Assembly (NCBI GenBank): GCA_035493475.1
Contig: DATJIF010000030.1
Span: 62,001 to 126,000, forward strand
Direction: 5' to 3'
Length of the DNA: 64,000 bases
Origin: Actinospica sp035493475
GTDB lineage: Bacteria; Actinomycetota; Actinomycetes; Streptomycetales; Catenulisporaceae
Of this stretch, positions 1 through 10,763 are shown piece after piece. The notes beneath the pieces are model-generated. The model saw nothing but the letters and a program-made list of their open reading frames with translations. It was not told the DNA's origin and ran no database searches. The position numbers were made by a program, and so were the translations under genes. Numbering within the stretch: the stretch's first letter is position 1; every line of letters starts with the position of its first letter.

Positions 1-1
1 A

Positions 2-95
2 TGTTTCCACTTGCCCACCCTCCCACGAGTCGCGTTCGGCGGTCGCGCTGCGGTCTCAAGCAGAATTCTGCTTCGGTACGCGTGATGTCGCGTGG
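2..95 (+). repeat. Dispersed repeat, copy A
   Basis: First of three related copies. The conserved core reads TTGCCCACCCTCCCAC, then after about 25 variable bases GCTGCGGT, TCAAGCA and TCTGCTTC. In this copy positions 58-73 form a perfect 16-bp palindrome (AAGCAGAATTCTGCTT). Copy B starts 135 bases further on and is aligned without gaps. An open frame across copies A and B (1-282) has no relatives I recognise and mirrors the repeat, so I do not call a gene here. Confidence 0.7.
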
Positions 96-144
96 TGTTC
101 GTGGGTCGGCTTGCGGGTGCGTCGCTTCGCGTCGCGTGTCTGCG

Positions 145-230
145 CTTGCCCACCCTCCCACCCGTTGCGTCCGGCAAACGTGCTGCGGTTTCAAGCAAAA
201 ATCTGCTTCAGTGCGCGTGACGTCGGGTCG
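145..230 (+). repeat. Dispersed repeat, copy B
   Basis: Tandem copy of the repeat at 2-95 with the same order of blocks (CTTGCCCACCCTCCCAC, GCTGCGGTTTCAAGCA, ATCTGCTTC, then a GCGCGTGACGTCG tail). The internal palindrome is degraded: arms AAGCA/TGCTT remain. The stretch 231-296 up to the reductase stop codon holds nothing I can identify. Confidence 0.7.
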
Positions 231-296
231 TAGCCGGAGTGACGTGAATCGGCGCGACTCCTCGGAGCCGCGCCGATCTTGATCATCGCCTACTGT

Positions 297-875
297 CTAG
301 AGCTCGCGGGCGCGCTCGTAGGTCAGGTGGGCGAGGCCGTTGCCGACGGTCTTCGCGTGGATCAGGCGCAGGGGGCGTTTGTCGCTGGTCTCACCGAACA
401 GGCGCTGGCCCGCGCCGACCGTGACCGGGAAGACGGTCAGGCGCAGCTCGTCGACCAGGTCGTGTTCCATCAGCGTGTGCACGAGCGGGCGGCTGGCGTA
501 CACGACGATCTCGCCCTGTATCTGTTCCTTGAGCTTGGTGACCTCGCTGACGACCTCGCCCGCCAGGATGGTCACGTTCGCCCACCTGGGTTCCCGCAGC
601 GTCGCCGACACGACGTACTTGGGCAGGCGGTTCAGGCTGTCCAGCCAGTCGCCGCTCATCGTCGTCGACCGCGCGCCGAAGTACTCGTCGCTCCGTCGGC
701 CCATCAGCAGCGCGTCGGCACCCTGCGCCTCGGCCAGTTCGAGCTCCGCCCACGCCTCCCAGTCCTGGCCCATGAACTGAACGAACCAGCCGCCGTGCTT
801 GAACCCTCCCTCGCCGCTCGGGTCCTCGACGACGCCGTCGAGCGTGACGTTCTGGCTGACCACGATCTTTCCCAT
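297..875 (-). CDS. RibD C-terminal / dihydrofolate reductase-like family protein
   Basis: A 192-residue protein starting MGKIVVSQNVTLDG, the usual first strand of the RibD C-terminal domain family. It keeps the ALLMGRRSDEYF motif near residue 57 and the VTVGAGQRLFGE turn near residue 160, both typical of these small NADPH-dependent reductase-fold proteins. The ATG at 875 is preceded by a good Shine-Dalgarno sequence (GGGAGG); an upstream in-frame ATG lacks one. It diverges from an ECF sigma factor gene, a pairing that suggests but does not prove shared regulation. The family is known for NAD(P)H-dependent reduction of small heterocycles; the substrate here is unknown. Confidence 0.88.
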   Translation of the reverse strand: MGKIVVSQNVTLDGVVEDPSGEGGFKHGGWFVQFMGQDWEAWAELELAEAQGADALLMGRRSDEYFGARSTTMSGDWLDSLNRLPKYVVSATLREPRWANVTILAGEVVSEVTKLKEQIQGEIVVYASRPLVHTLMEHDLVDELRLTVFPVTVGAGQRLFGETSDKRPLRLIHAKTVGNGLAHLTYERAREL

Positions 876-1022
876 CTCGATCCTCCCGGTGTCCGCGGCG
901 TGCCCCGGATCGGGGACCGCCTCCAACCGGGTAGACACCGACGCGGCTACGAATTGGGCGCGCGGGCACCGCCCAATTCGCGGGTCCGGCGGCGTCAGTA
1001 CTGATAGGCGTGGGAGGAAGAG

Positions 1023-2072
1023 ATGCGAGGATGCGTACCGATGGAGATGGACACGGCAGACCTGATCGCTCGGGCTCGGTCAGGCGATCACGACGCGTTC
1101 CGAGACCTGGTCCAGGTCCACTCGCGCGAGTTGCAAGTGCACTGCTATCGCATCCTGGGATCCCTGCAGGACGCCGAGGACGCGCTCCAGGAGACCCTCG
1201 TGTCCGCCTGGCGTAGCCTCGGCGAGTTCGGCGAACGGTCGTCGCTCCGGACGTGGCTCTACAAGATCGCGACCAATCGGTGCCTCAGCATGCTGCGTGC
1301 CGACAGCCGACGTCCCCGCACCGCCGCCACGCTTCCCGAGGCCGCTCTGCCCGAACCCACCGGTGCCGGCGACGCCCCGCCCTGGCTGGAGCCCTACCCC
1401 GACGTCCTGCTGGACCACCTCGTCGACCAGCGTCCGGGACCGGAAGCCCGCTACGAGAGCACCGAGGCCATCTCACTGGCCTTCATCACCGCCCTGCAAC
1501 TGCTGCCGCCACGCCAACGCGCCGCACTCGTGCTACGCGACGTCCTCGGCTACCACGCCGCCGAAGCAGCGCAGATTCTCGACACCACCCAGGAATCCGT
1601 GCAGAGCGCGCTCAAACGAGCCCGCGCCACCGTCGACACCCACCTAACCGACGGACGCAAGCCCACGCCTCATCCCGACACCGCCGCCGAACAACGAATC
1701 GTCGCCCGACTCACCGACGCCCTGGAACGCGCCGACCTCGACGCCCTGATCAACCTGCTCGTCGCCGATGTGAAAATCTCCATGCCCCCGGCCATGCTGG
1801 AATACCGCGGCATCGAAACCGCCCGCCGCCTCTACGCCGCCGTCACCTTCCGCCCCGGCCACAGCTATCGCGCCGTGCCCACCCGCGCCAACGGCCAACC
1901 CGCCATCGCCCTCTACCTCGCAGACCCGCACGCCGCCCTCCACCGCGCCTACTGCCTCCTGGTCATCACACCCGCCGATGACCACGACCACATCGCGGCC
2001 ATCACCAGCTTCACCCCCGACGTCATGGCCCGCTTCGCCCTGCCCCGGACCCTCCCCGAGCCAGAAGTCTGA
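1023..2072 (+). CDS. ECF sigma-70 factor with C-terminal SnoaL-like domain
   Basis: 349 residues. Sigma region 2 spans about residues 8-80 (DLIARARSGDHDAFRDLVQ, then DAEDALQETLVSAWRSL) and region 4 about 145-200 (LPPRQRAALVLRDVLGY, AAEAAQILDTTQESVQSALKRAR). A SnoaL/NTF2-like extension follows to the end. This is the architecture of the SigX5/TIGR02960 group, where the extension is thought to modulate sigma activity and no separate anti-sigma gene is needed; none is seen nearby. The start is fixed by GGGAGGAAG just before the ATG. The last roughly 60 bases run toward an inverted copy of the dispersed repeat. Function of the regulon unknown. Confidence 0.93.
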   Translation: MRGCVPMEMDTADLIARARSGDHDAFRDLVQVHSRELQVHCYRILGSLQDAEDALQETLVSAWRSLGEFGERSSLRTWLYKIATNRCLSMLRADSRRPRTAATLPEAALPEPTGAGDAPPWLEPYPDVLLDHLVDQRPGPEARYESTEAISLAFITALQLLPPRQRAALVLRDVLGYHAAEAAQILDTTQESVQSALKRARATVDTHLTDGRKPTPHPDTAAEQRIVARLTDALERADLDALINLLVADVKISMPPAMLEYRGIETARRLYAAVTFRPGHSYRAVPTRANGQPAIALYLADPHAALHRAYCLLVITPADDHDHIAAITSFTPDVMARFALPRTLPEPEV

Positions 2073-2081
2073 CAGACCACT

Positions 2082-2164
2082 GAAGCAGCCACCCGGCAGA
2101 TTTTCGCTTGAACCCGCAGCGCGCCCACTCAACGCAACGGGTGGGAGGGTGGGCGAGCGGAAAC
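2082..2164 (-). repeat. Dispersed repeat, copy C (inverted)
   Basis: Reverse-complement copy of the repeat at 2-95 and 145-230, starting about ten bases after the sigma factor stop codon. Read on the minus strand it keeps GTTTCCGCTCGCCCACCC, GCTGCGGGTTCAAGC and AAAATCTGC, with about ten extra bases before the terminal GCTTC. With copies A and B it brackets the reductase/sigma pair. The rest of the gap to 2326 holds no gene that I can support. Confidence 0.65.
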
Positions 2165-2326
2165 ACGGGGCGCGGAGCGACACATACGTCGGCTGGGCCG
2201 CCTTTCCGCCGCCTCACTACCTTGCGGCCTCACCACTGTGGTCACTTTCGCCCCACCGCTCCCATTCTGCCCGATTGAGACGATTCAATCGATCCGTGGA
2301 CGGGTTGCGTCGGGGGGGTTGGTGGG

Positions 2327-2800
2327 TCAGGGCTCCTCGGCGGGTTCCTGTTGTTTGGGGAGGCCCTCCATTTCGCGGAGGCGGTCGATGACCTCCTCGG
2401 CGAAGTTGAGGCCCAGGGGGGAGAGGCCTACGGCGCGGAGGGCTATGCGGCTCACGCCGGCGGTGTCCAGGGCGCGGAGGGTGTCTTCGGTCATGCCGGC
2501 GTCGCGGAGGATGCGGAGTTGGTCCAGGCGGGCGTCGGTGCGGTCGGCTATCTCGTCGTCGAAGAAATAGGCCGCGTGTACGCCGAAGAAACGGGCCAGC
2601 GCCTCCAGATGGTGCATCCGCGGGTTCTCCCGCTCGCCCTTGCGCAGGTAGGCGATGTACTGCTTGGAGATGTCCCCGCCCTGGGCGCGCAGCGCCGAGG
2701 CGACCTCCTCGTTCGTGTACGGGCCCCGGCCGAGCGGGTGCACCGTGGCGAACAGGTGGTTCAGGCGCTGTGCGAGGCGGCTGGAGGGCCACTCCGTCAT
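2327..2800 (-). CDS. XRE-type helix-turn-helix regulator
   Basis: 157 residues. An N-terminal HTH of the XRE type spans about residues 8-75 (RLNHLFATVHP, YTNEEVASALRAQG, ISKQYIAYLRKGE, PRMHHLEALARFFGV, AAYFFDDE). This pattern, with YLRKGERENP and FF.V.A.YFFDD, is common in small actinobacterial regulators. The C-terminal half (RILRDAGMTEDTLRALDTAG...) is helical and probably dimerises or binds a ligand. The ATG at 2800 has AAGGAG six bases upstream; a long in-frame extension upstream is not credible coding sequence. Target unknown. It points the same way as cluster 1 and lies downstream of its last gene, so it could be a cluster-linked regulator, but this is only positional. Confidence 0.85.
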   Translation of the reverse strand: MTEWPSSRLAQRLNHLFATVHPLGRGPYTNEEVASALRAQGGDISKQYIAYLRKGERENPRMHHLEALARFFGVHAAYFFDDEIADRTDARLDQLRILRDAGMTEDTLRALDTAGVSRIALRAVGLSPLGLNFAEEVIDRLREMEGLPKQQEPAEEP

Positions 2801-3114
2801 CTGGTACTCCTTGCTCGGGTTCGGGGAGACACGGCCGCTGCCTTCGGCCTTTCGAGCATTCGCTGGACGGCGGACAAGAGGCCCGAACGGGGCGACGGCG
2901 GCTGTGTCGTTCCCTGCTGCTGACGCGCTGTCCGGCGACGCCGAACCCCGGGTGACCCGGGCGCCGCGCTGGCCAGCATCGTCATCGTAACGCCGCTGAT
3001 TCGTCCATGATCGCGATCCGGGGATCTGTGATGTAGCCGTAATTGTTCGGGAAGTATACTGGATATCAGACTGCTGGGGCGGCTGAACGCCCAGGTGCCC
3101 GGCGGGGCCGGTGC
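2801..3114. other. Intergenic region with no supported gene
   Basis: 314 bases between the XRE regulator start and the end of cluster 1. The only salient element is the palindrome AGTATACT at 3053-3060, which contains a TATACT box readable on either strand, but no convincing -35 box sits at the right distance. Its base composition is less GC-biased than the flanks near 3020-3075. It presumably carries the XRE gene promoter. Confidence 0.4.
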
Positions 3115-4113
3115 TCACGGAGGGTCCGGGGATCCCGCGCCGAGCGGCAGGTCCACCCGGGCCGGGCCGGCGAAGGCCGCGGTGCCCAGCGATTCCAGTT
3201 CCACGCCGAGCCGGGCGCAGCGTGCGCGGGTGCGGGCGAGCAGGTCGGCGCCGTCGGTCCGCGCCGCGTCGTACACGGCGTAGAGCGCGGGTCCGGTACG
3301 GCTCAGGCCCCCGCCCGCGGCACCGGCGCCGGTCAGCGCGTCCAGCACGGCCCGTCGGCCGCGCAGTGCCGGGCGGGCCCAGTGGCGGCGGGTGCGGCCG
3401 AGTTCCTGCAGCCGGGTCAGGGTGGCGCCGAACGCGGGCAGGTCCCCGTCGGCGAGCGCGGGCAGCAGCGTCATCAGGACGAGGTGGCTGATCTCGTGCA
3501 ATTCCGCGGCCGGGATCCGGTTGCCGCCGGGGCACGCGGCGGGCGGTTCGGCGGCGGGCAGCCTCGGCACGGCCAGCACGAGCCGCCAGTGGTCGGGCGG
3601 GCGGCCCGCGTACAGGGTGGGCGGCGGGGAGCACTCCTCGGCGCCGCGGCCGGGTCCGCGCCGGCCGCCGGTGACCACGATCCCGCCGTGCCGGAACAGC
3701 TGCGCGCCGATCCCGGTGCCGCCGGGGCCCGGGTCCGCGGCGGGGCGGCGGCCGTTGAGTTCGGCCAGGGCGCTGCGGACGGCGAGGCGCAGTTGGGTGT
3801 GCGCGCCGAGTCCGCGTCCGGCCGGGATCACCGAGCGGACCCGCACGTGGACGGCGTCGGGCAGGCCGAGTGCGGCCGCCGCCTCCTTCACCTCGACCGC
3901 GACCAGTTCCGCCTCGTCCGGGTCCGCGGCGCCCGCGCAGCCGAAGCGCTCGGCGTCCTCGATGGCCAGCCGCACGGCCGGGGCGTCGACGGCGAGACCG
4001 ACGCCGCCGTCCAGCCGTCCGCCGGCCCCGGCGATGGCCGTCACGTGGATCCGCGCCGGTGCCCAGACCTCGACGATCGACGGCCGGGCGCGGCCGGGTA
4101 CGGTCCAGAACAT
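3115..4113 (-). CDS. GHMP-fold beta-RFA-P synthase homologue (C-ribosyltransferase)
   Basis: 332 residues matching the beta-ribofuranosylaminobenzene 5'-phosphate synthase family along its length. Visible landmarks are VWAPARIHV near residue 16, GRLDGGVGLAVDAP, IPAGRGLGAHTQLRLAV near residue 95, GTGIGAQLFRHGGIVVTGG near residue 130, SPPPTLY, and HLVLMTLLPALADGDLPAFG. In archaea and methylotrophs the enzyme joins pABA (or hydroxybenzoate) to PRPP with loss of CO2, forming an aryl C-riboside; relatives make C-nucleosides such as formycin. Archaeal GLGSGTQ is GLGAHTQ here. It is the last gene of an operon that also makes pABA, so pABA plus PRPP is the likely chemistry. Start: ATG 4113 has GGGAGAA upstream, whereas an earlier ATG at 4179 would add 22 AT-rich codons and lacks a good ribosome site. 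Confidence 0.85.
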   Translation of the reverse strand: MFWTVPGRARPSIVEVWAPARIHVTAIAGAGGRLDGGVGLAVDAPAVRLAIEDAERFGCAGAADPDEAELVAVEVKEAAAALGLPDAVHVRVRSVIPAGRGLGAHTQLRLAVRSALAELNGRRPAADPGPGGTGIGAQLFRHGGIVVTGGRRGPGRGAEECSPPPTLYAGRPPDHWRLVLAVPRLPAAEPPAACPGGNRIPAAELHEISHLVLMTLLPALADGDLPAFGATLTRLQELGRTRRHWARPALRGRRAVLDALTGAGAAGGGLSRTGPALYAVYDAARTDGADLLARTRARCARLGVELESLGTAAFAGPARVDLPLGAGSPDPP

Positions 4114-4184
4114 CCGCGTTTCTCCCGAAGCAGCACCTATGATCCTTGAGATTGGCAGATCATCAGGGTATTCAGACATAGGAC
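4114..4184 (-). promoter_or_regulatory. AT-richer spacer with inverted repeat before the ribosyltransferase gene
   Basis: This 71-base gap is much less GC-rich than its neighbours. It holds an inverted repeat ATGATC (4139-4144) / GATCAT (4158-4163) with a 13-base loop. It could be an internal promoter, processing site or operator separating the last gene from the overlapping operon upstream. No clear -35/-10 pair is visible. Confidence 0.35.
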
Positions 4185-4937
4185 CTACGCCCTATCGTCC
4201 GGGAGGCCTTCGTACGTCCTGCGCAATGCGTCGATCGCGGGGTGCTCCGGGTCGAATTCCGTCCTGCCGATGGCGGCGATCGGCCGGATCCCGCCGACGC
4301 AGTTGGCCGCGAACGCCGCCTCGTATTCGGCCAGTCCGCCGGCCTTGATCCAGCGCGCCTCGCTCGGGCAGGCCTCGTCGAGCAGCGCGGCCGTGATGCC
4401 GGGCAGCGCGGGTCCGGTGGGCCAGACTATCCGGCCGTCCTGCCAGAAGCCGAGCGACCACGTGGTGCCCTCGCAGACCCAGCCGGACGGCGCGAACACG
4501 GCGTCGTCGTACCCGTGCAGCTGGGCCTCGCGGCGAGCGTGTACGACCTCGAACAAGCCGGTGTGCTTCACGGTCGGCACGCTGCGGGCCCGGTCCACCG
4601 GCAGCGCGCGCAGCGGGGGCGGCGGGGCCGCGGGGGCCGGGCGCGTGGTCACCAGCGGGCGCGGCCGGGCGGGGGCGCCGGGGCGGGCGAGTTCGAGTCC
4701 CGGGTCGACGATCGTCACCCTGATGACGATGTCATCCGCGCCGTCGGCCGCCGTCTTGATGAGTGCTCTTATTTGGTCGCGGTCCACCGGGGCGCCGAAC
4801 ACGGCCATCGCGTCGCCGGTCAACCGGTCGAGGTGCCGATTCAGTCCTTTGATCCGGCCGTGGACGCAGCGCAGCGTGGTGAAGTGGCCGTACCCGATCA
4901 TCGCCAGGTTGCCGAGGAGAGCGGCGTCGTCGGTCAC
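4185..4937 (-). CDS. Aminodeoxychorismate lyase-like class IV PLP enzyme (PabC)
   Basis: 250 residues with the fold-type IV aminotransferase pattern: an RHLDRLTGDA helix near residue 34, the PLP lysine in VKHTGLFEVVHARREAQLHGYDDAVF near residue 124, and the E of CEGTTWSL near residue 155. The product of PabAB, 4-amino-4-deoxychorismate, is cleaved by this family to pABA and pyruvate. It overlaps the thioesterase gene by a GTGA, so it is translationally coupled. A branched-chain or D-amino acid aminotransferase role is possible for the fold, but pabAB in the same operon makes pABA formation the best reading. Confidence 0.85.
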   Translation of the reverse strand: MTDDAALLGNLAMIGYGHFTTLRCVHGRIKGLNRHLDRLTGDAMAVFGAPVDRDQIRALIKTAADGADDIVIRVTIVDPGLELARPGAPARPRPLVTTRPAPAAPPPPLRALPVDRARSVPTVKHTGLFEVVHARREAQLHGYDDAVFAPSGWVCEGTTWSLGFWQDGRIVWPTGPALPGITAALLDEACPSEARWIKAGGLAEYEAAFAANCVGGIRPIAAIGRTEFDPEHPAIDALRRTYEGLPDDRA

Positions 4938-5719
4938 TTGGCGCCCCGGGTCGGTGCGAGCCGGGCGAGCTGCCGGGATTGGGCGACGAGGCGGTCCGCG
5001 CTGTCCCAGACCTCCGCGTCCTCTTCGACGTAGCCGTGCGCCACCAGTCTTGCGGCGTGCACGACGCGCAGCCAGCCGGGCTCGGGGACCTGCCGGATCT
5101 GCACGGTCATCTCCACGGTCCGGCTCCAGCCGGGGATGCCGAGGTCGAGCGTCGCCGGGGGGAGCACGTCCGCGGCGAGGGGCAATATCAGGGTGCTCAG
5201 TGGAATGTCGTCGGGGAGGCGCAGCCAGCCCTGGATGCGGCCGCGGCCGGTGGGTCGGCCGATCGCGAAGCCGGTCGTCGCCGGGTCCATCCGCAGGTCG
5301 AACTGTTGCAGCATCGGTATCTGTTTCAGCACGTCGTCAGGGGTGTCCTCGTTGCCGAAGCAGCGGTCCGGGGGCGGGAGCACCGGAGGTTTGGCGAGGG
5401 TGCGTGCCTCCCCTTCCATCGTGGCCAGGTCGCCCATCGCCGCCGTGATGCGCAGTCGTTCGGTGCTCGCCTGGCATACCTTGGCCGAGGCGAAGGCCAG
5501 CGCTTGGCCGGTGCGCAGTACGTCCACGTGAGTGGTCACGGCACCGGGTCGTGCGCCGGAGAGGAAGTGCCCGCTGACCGAGACCGGGTCCGGGAATCCC
5601 TTCGGCCCGAGATCCTGGCTTAGGGCTCTGACACCGGCTGTCAGCAGGTAGCCGCCGTTGATCACCGGCCCGACGCACCAGCCCGCATCCAGTGTGGCGT
5701 CGTACGTGCCGTCACCCAT
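4934..5719 (-). CDS. Double hotdog acyl-CoA/acyl-ACP thioesterase-like protein
   Basis: 261 residues with two hotdog halves of the TesB/4HBT_3 kind: GPVINGGYLLTAGVRAL at the N-terminus, PVSVSGHFLSGARPGAVTTHVDVLRTG, then GRIQGWLRLPDD and RVVHAARLVAHGYVEEDAEVWDSADRLVAQSRQL in the second half. Family members hydrolyse acyl thioesters or act as dehydratase-like hotdogs. In an operon with ketosynthases, ACPs and an enoyl reductase it may release the chain or supply the dehydratase step, since no FabZ-type dehydratase is otherwise visible. It overlaps the upstream oxidoreductase by 8 bases. Confidence 0.8.
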   Translation of the reverse strand: MGDGTYDATLDAGWCVGPVINGGYLLTAGVRALSQDLGPKGFPDPVSVSGHFLSGARPGAVTTHVDVLRTGQALAFASAKVCQASTERLRITAAMGDLATMEGEARTLAKPPVLPPPDRCFGNEDTPDDVLKQIPMLQQFDLRMDPATTGFAIGRPTGRGRIQGWLRLPDDIPLSTLILPLAADVLPPATLDLGIPGWSRTVEMTVQIRQVPEPGWLRVVHAARLVAHGYVEEDAEVWDSADRLVAQSRQLARLAPTRGAK

Positions 5720-7891
5720 CTGCCGCTCCTCTCGCGGATTTCTCGACGTCGACCGGGACGCCGTTGAACACCGCCACCCCGGACACCGGGTCGCGCACGG
5801 CGTCGTCGGTCAGGGTATTGACGCTCACGCCGGGGTCGGCCGCCGCCGCGCCCATCCGCGTGCCGCCGCGACCGTGGCCCCAGCCGTACGGAAGGCTGAC
5901 GACTCCGGGCATCAGATCGTCGGTCGGGGCGGCCGGCAGGGTGACGGAGCCGTGCCGGCCGCGGATGACGACGTCGTCCCCGGCACCGATCCCGAGCCGC
6001 TCGGCGTCGGCGGAGTTCAGCTCGGCCACGCAGCGCGTCGAGCCGCCCGCGAGCGCCCGGATGCCGTGTGACCAGCTGTTGAGCGAGCGGAGTTGGCGGC
6101 GCGCGATGAGCAGGAATCCGTCGCCGGCCTGGTCGGCGAGTGCGTCGAGGCGCGGCAGGTCTGCGACGATCTCCGGCGGGCAGAGGCGGACGCGGCCGGG
6201 TCCCGCGGCGAGGATGGCGTCCAGGCGGGGTTCGAGCGGGCCGAAGTCGATGCCGTCAGGGTTCGTACGCAGGTCGTCGAGCTTGAGCCGGAACGGGCCC
6301 AGGCGCAGCATGAGGTCGAGTCGGCGTTCCAGTGCGTCGGTCCCGGTGAGGGCGGCCTTCAGTTCGGGACGCTTGATGGCGCGCAGCATTCCGTCGATGA
6401 GCGCTTCGTCGATCTGCTCGGGGTCGCCGTGTACGTCGTCGCCGGATGCGGCCAGGGCGATGCGCGCGAGGATTTCGCCCTCGGAGGGTTGGCCGGGGGC
6501 TAGCGGCCTGGCCGGGGGGCTGAAGCGTGCCGTGCGACGGATCGCGCGGCTGCCGAGCACGACGTCGTAGTGGGGTGATTCGAGTGGCCTCGGGGGCGGG
6601 AGGATGACTGAGGCGTGCCGCGAGGTCTCGGTGAGATAAGGGTCGACGCTGACGAAGAAGTCGAGGCGCGGGAGGAGTTCGTCGAGGCGATCGCCGTTGG
6701 GGGCGGCCAGGACGATGTTGCCCGCGACGCAGATGAGGCCCCTGATCTGGCCGTCGCCGGGCGTCTCGATCTCTTCGGACAGGACGGCGGTGGGGAGTTC
6801 ACCCAGCATCTCTGGCAGGCCACTGACTCGCGAACTCCAGCGTCCTACGGTGAAAGGTCCGGGCGTGCGGCGCAGGGCGTGCGGGGCTTGGCCGAAGAGC
6901 GTGCCGCCGGGGCGATCGAGATTCCCGGTCAGGATGTTGACGATCTCGATGAGCCAGCTGGTCAGCGCGCCGAAAGCTGTCGTGCACGTGCCTAGGCGTC
7001 CGTATACGGCGGCGGCTGGGGCTGCTGCCAGGTCGCGTGCCAGGGTGCGGATGACTTCCGGGGCGATGCGGCACGCTGCGGCCACGCGCTCGGGCGTGAA
7101 CGCGGCGGCCAGCTTCTCGACCTCGGCCAGTCCGTCGAAGTGCGGGCCCGGGTCGGTCGCCAGCCCCTCGGCGAACAGCGTCTGCACGATGGCGGCCAGC
7201 AGCAACGCGTCCGTGCCCGGCCGCACCGGGATGTGCTGGTCGGCGCGCCGTGCGGTGCGGGTCCGGCGCGGGTCGACGACGACCAGGCGGCCGCCGCGTG
7301 CGCGGAGTGCGCTGAATCTGCCGGGCAGGTCGGGGGCCGTCCACAGGCTGCCGTTGGACTCCATCGGGTTGCCGCCGAGGATCACGAGCAGGGCGGTGCG
7401 GTCGATGTCGGGCAGCGGGACCGCCAGCGGATCGCCGTACAGCAGGCCGCAGACCACTGACTTGGGCATCGTGTCCAGCGACGCCGAGGAGTAGACGTGC
7501 CGGGTCCCGAGGCGTTCCCGCAGCGCGAACATGTACAGCGGCAGGGCGAGCGTGTGGATGACCGGATTGCCCATGTACAGTGCCAGCGACTCGCGGCCGG
7601 TGCGCTCGATGACGCCCCGGATCCCGTCGCGCACCACGTCGAAGGCCTCGGGCCAGCCGACCTCCTCGAAGCGCCCGTCGGCCCGCCTGACCAGCGGCGC
7701 GGTCAGCCGGGCCGGGTCGGCGTCGAACTCGCCGAACGCCGCGCCCTTCGGACAGATGTAGCCGCGGCTGAACACGTCGTCCGGGTTGCCGCGCACGCTC
7801 GTGGCCCGGCCAGAATCCTCGTCGAGCGTGACGAGCAGGCCGCACGTCGCCTCGCACAGCGGGCAGATCCGCGGCACCGTCCTGGACGGGC

Positions 7892-7895
<4 letters not shown>
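5712..7895 (-). CDS. Molybdopterin-dependent oxidoreductase
   Basis: 727 residues of the DMSO-reductase/formate dehydrogenase catalytic-subunit family. The N-terminus carries CPLCEATCG and, about 30 residues later, CPKG, giving the four cysteines for a [4Fe-4S] cluster. Molybdopterin-binding parts follow (ILGGNPMESNGS, RGGRLVVVDPRRTRTARRAD, PGTDALLLAAIV, NILTGNLDRPGG), and the C-terminal domain has AELNSADAERLGIGAGDDVVIRGRHGSV. No signal peptide or twin-arginine motif is seen, so it is probably cytoplasmic. GTG start at 7895 overlaps the pabAB stop. Such enzymes are uncommon inside biosynthetic operons; possible roles are reduction of an N-oxide, nitro group or aryl acid. Its electron partner is not encoded in the operon. 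Confidence 0.88.
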
Positions 7896-9955
<2,060 letters not shown>

Positions 9956-9992
9956 TTCTCCTTCCGTGCTCCTCCCGTGGATTCGTGAACGC

Positions 9993-10763
9993 TCAGGCCG
10001 TGCCGCCGACCGCGTGGTATCCGCCGTCGGCGAAGATCACCTCGCCGGTGGTCGCGGGCAGCCAGTCGGACAGCAGCGCCAGGCAGGTGCGGGCGGCCGG
10101 TTCCGCGTCGTACGGATCCCAGCCGAGCGGCGCCGCCTTTCCCCAGCCGTCCTGCGTCTCGGCGAGGCCCGGGATGGCCCGGCCCGCCGTCGTGCGCAGC
10201 GGCCCGGCCGCGACCAGGTTGCTGCGGACCCCGTACGGCCCGAGGTGCCGGGCCAGGTAGCGGCTCGTCGCCTCCAGACCGGCCTTCGCCACGCCCATCC
10301 AGTCGTAGGAGGGCCAGGCGACCGTCGAGTCGAAGGTGAGCCCGACCACCGCGCCGCCGCGTGGCATGAGCGGCAGCAGCGCGGTGGCCAGGGCCTTGTA
10401 CGAGTACGCCGACACGTGCAGCGCCGTGGCCACGTCCTCCCACGGCGCGTCGGCGAAACCGCCCAGGCAGGACGGCGGCGCGAAGGCGATTGAGTGCACG
10501 ACGCCGTCCACCCCGTCCAGGTGCTCGCCGACCGCGTCCGGCAGCCGGTCCAGGTGCGCCCGGTCGGTGACGTCGAGTTCGATCACCGGCGGCGGAGCGG
10601 GCAGCCGCCTGGCCACCCGCTCCACCAGCGGCAGCCGCCCGTAGCCGGTGAGCACGATCCGCGCGCCCTCCAGCTGGGCCTGGCGGGCGACCGCGTACGC
10701 GATCGACTTCTGCGTGATGACGCCCGAGATCACGAGCCGCTTGCCCGCCAGCAATCCGCTCAT
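9993..10763 (-). CDS. Enoyl-ACP reductase, FabI/InhA type
   Basis: 256 residues closely patterned on mycobacterial InhA: GLLAGKRLVISGVITQKSIAYAVARQAQLEGA at the N-terminus, DGVVHSIAFAPP, the catalytic YDWMGVAKAGLE near residue 155, and the C-terminal GEVIFADGGYHAVGG. It would reduce trans-2-enoyl-ACP with NADH. Its presence in an operon with ketosynthases and ACPs suggests at least one fully reduced C2 unit in the product. A resistance copy is an alternative reading, since InhA-type enzymes are drug targets. It overlaps the downstream secreted-protein gene (ATGA). Confidence 0.9.
   Translation of the reverse strand: MSGLLAGKRLVISGVITQKSIAYAVARQAQLEGARIVLTGYGRLPLVERVARRLPAPPPVIELDVTDRAHLDRLPDAVGEHLDGVDGVVHSIAFAPPSCLGGFADAPWEDVATALHVSAYSYKALATALLPLMPRGGAVVGLTFDSTVAWPSYDWMGVAKAGLEATSRYLARHLGPYGVRSNLVAAGPLRTTAGRAIPGLAETQDGWGKAAPLGWDPYDAEPAARTCLALLSDWLPATTGEVIFADGGYHAVGGTA

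Noticed and set aside
1..282. Open 93-codon frame at the left edge
   Set aside because: It follows the tandem repeat copies, has no ribosome site or recognisable domain, and its Arg/Ser-rich composition is typical of spurious frames in GC-rich DNA.
3115..4113. Homoserine or sugar kinase of the GHMP superfamily
   Set aside because: The kinase P-loop PxxxGLGSSAA is not there; GRGLGAHTQ and GTGIGAQLFRHGG are the beta-RFA-P synthase forms.
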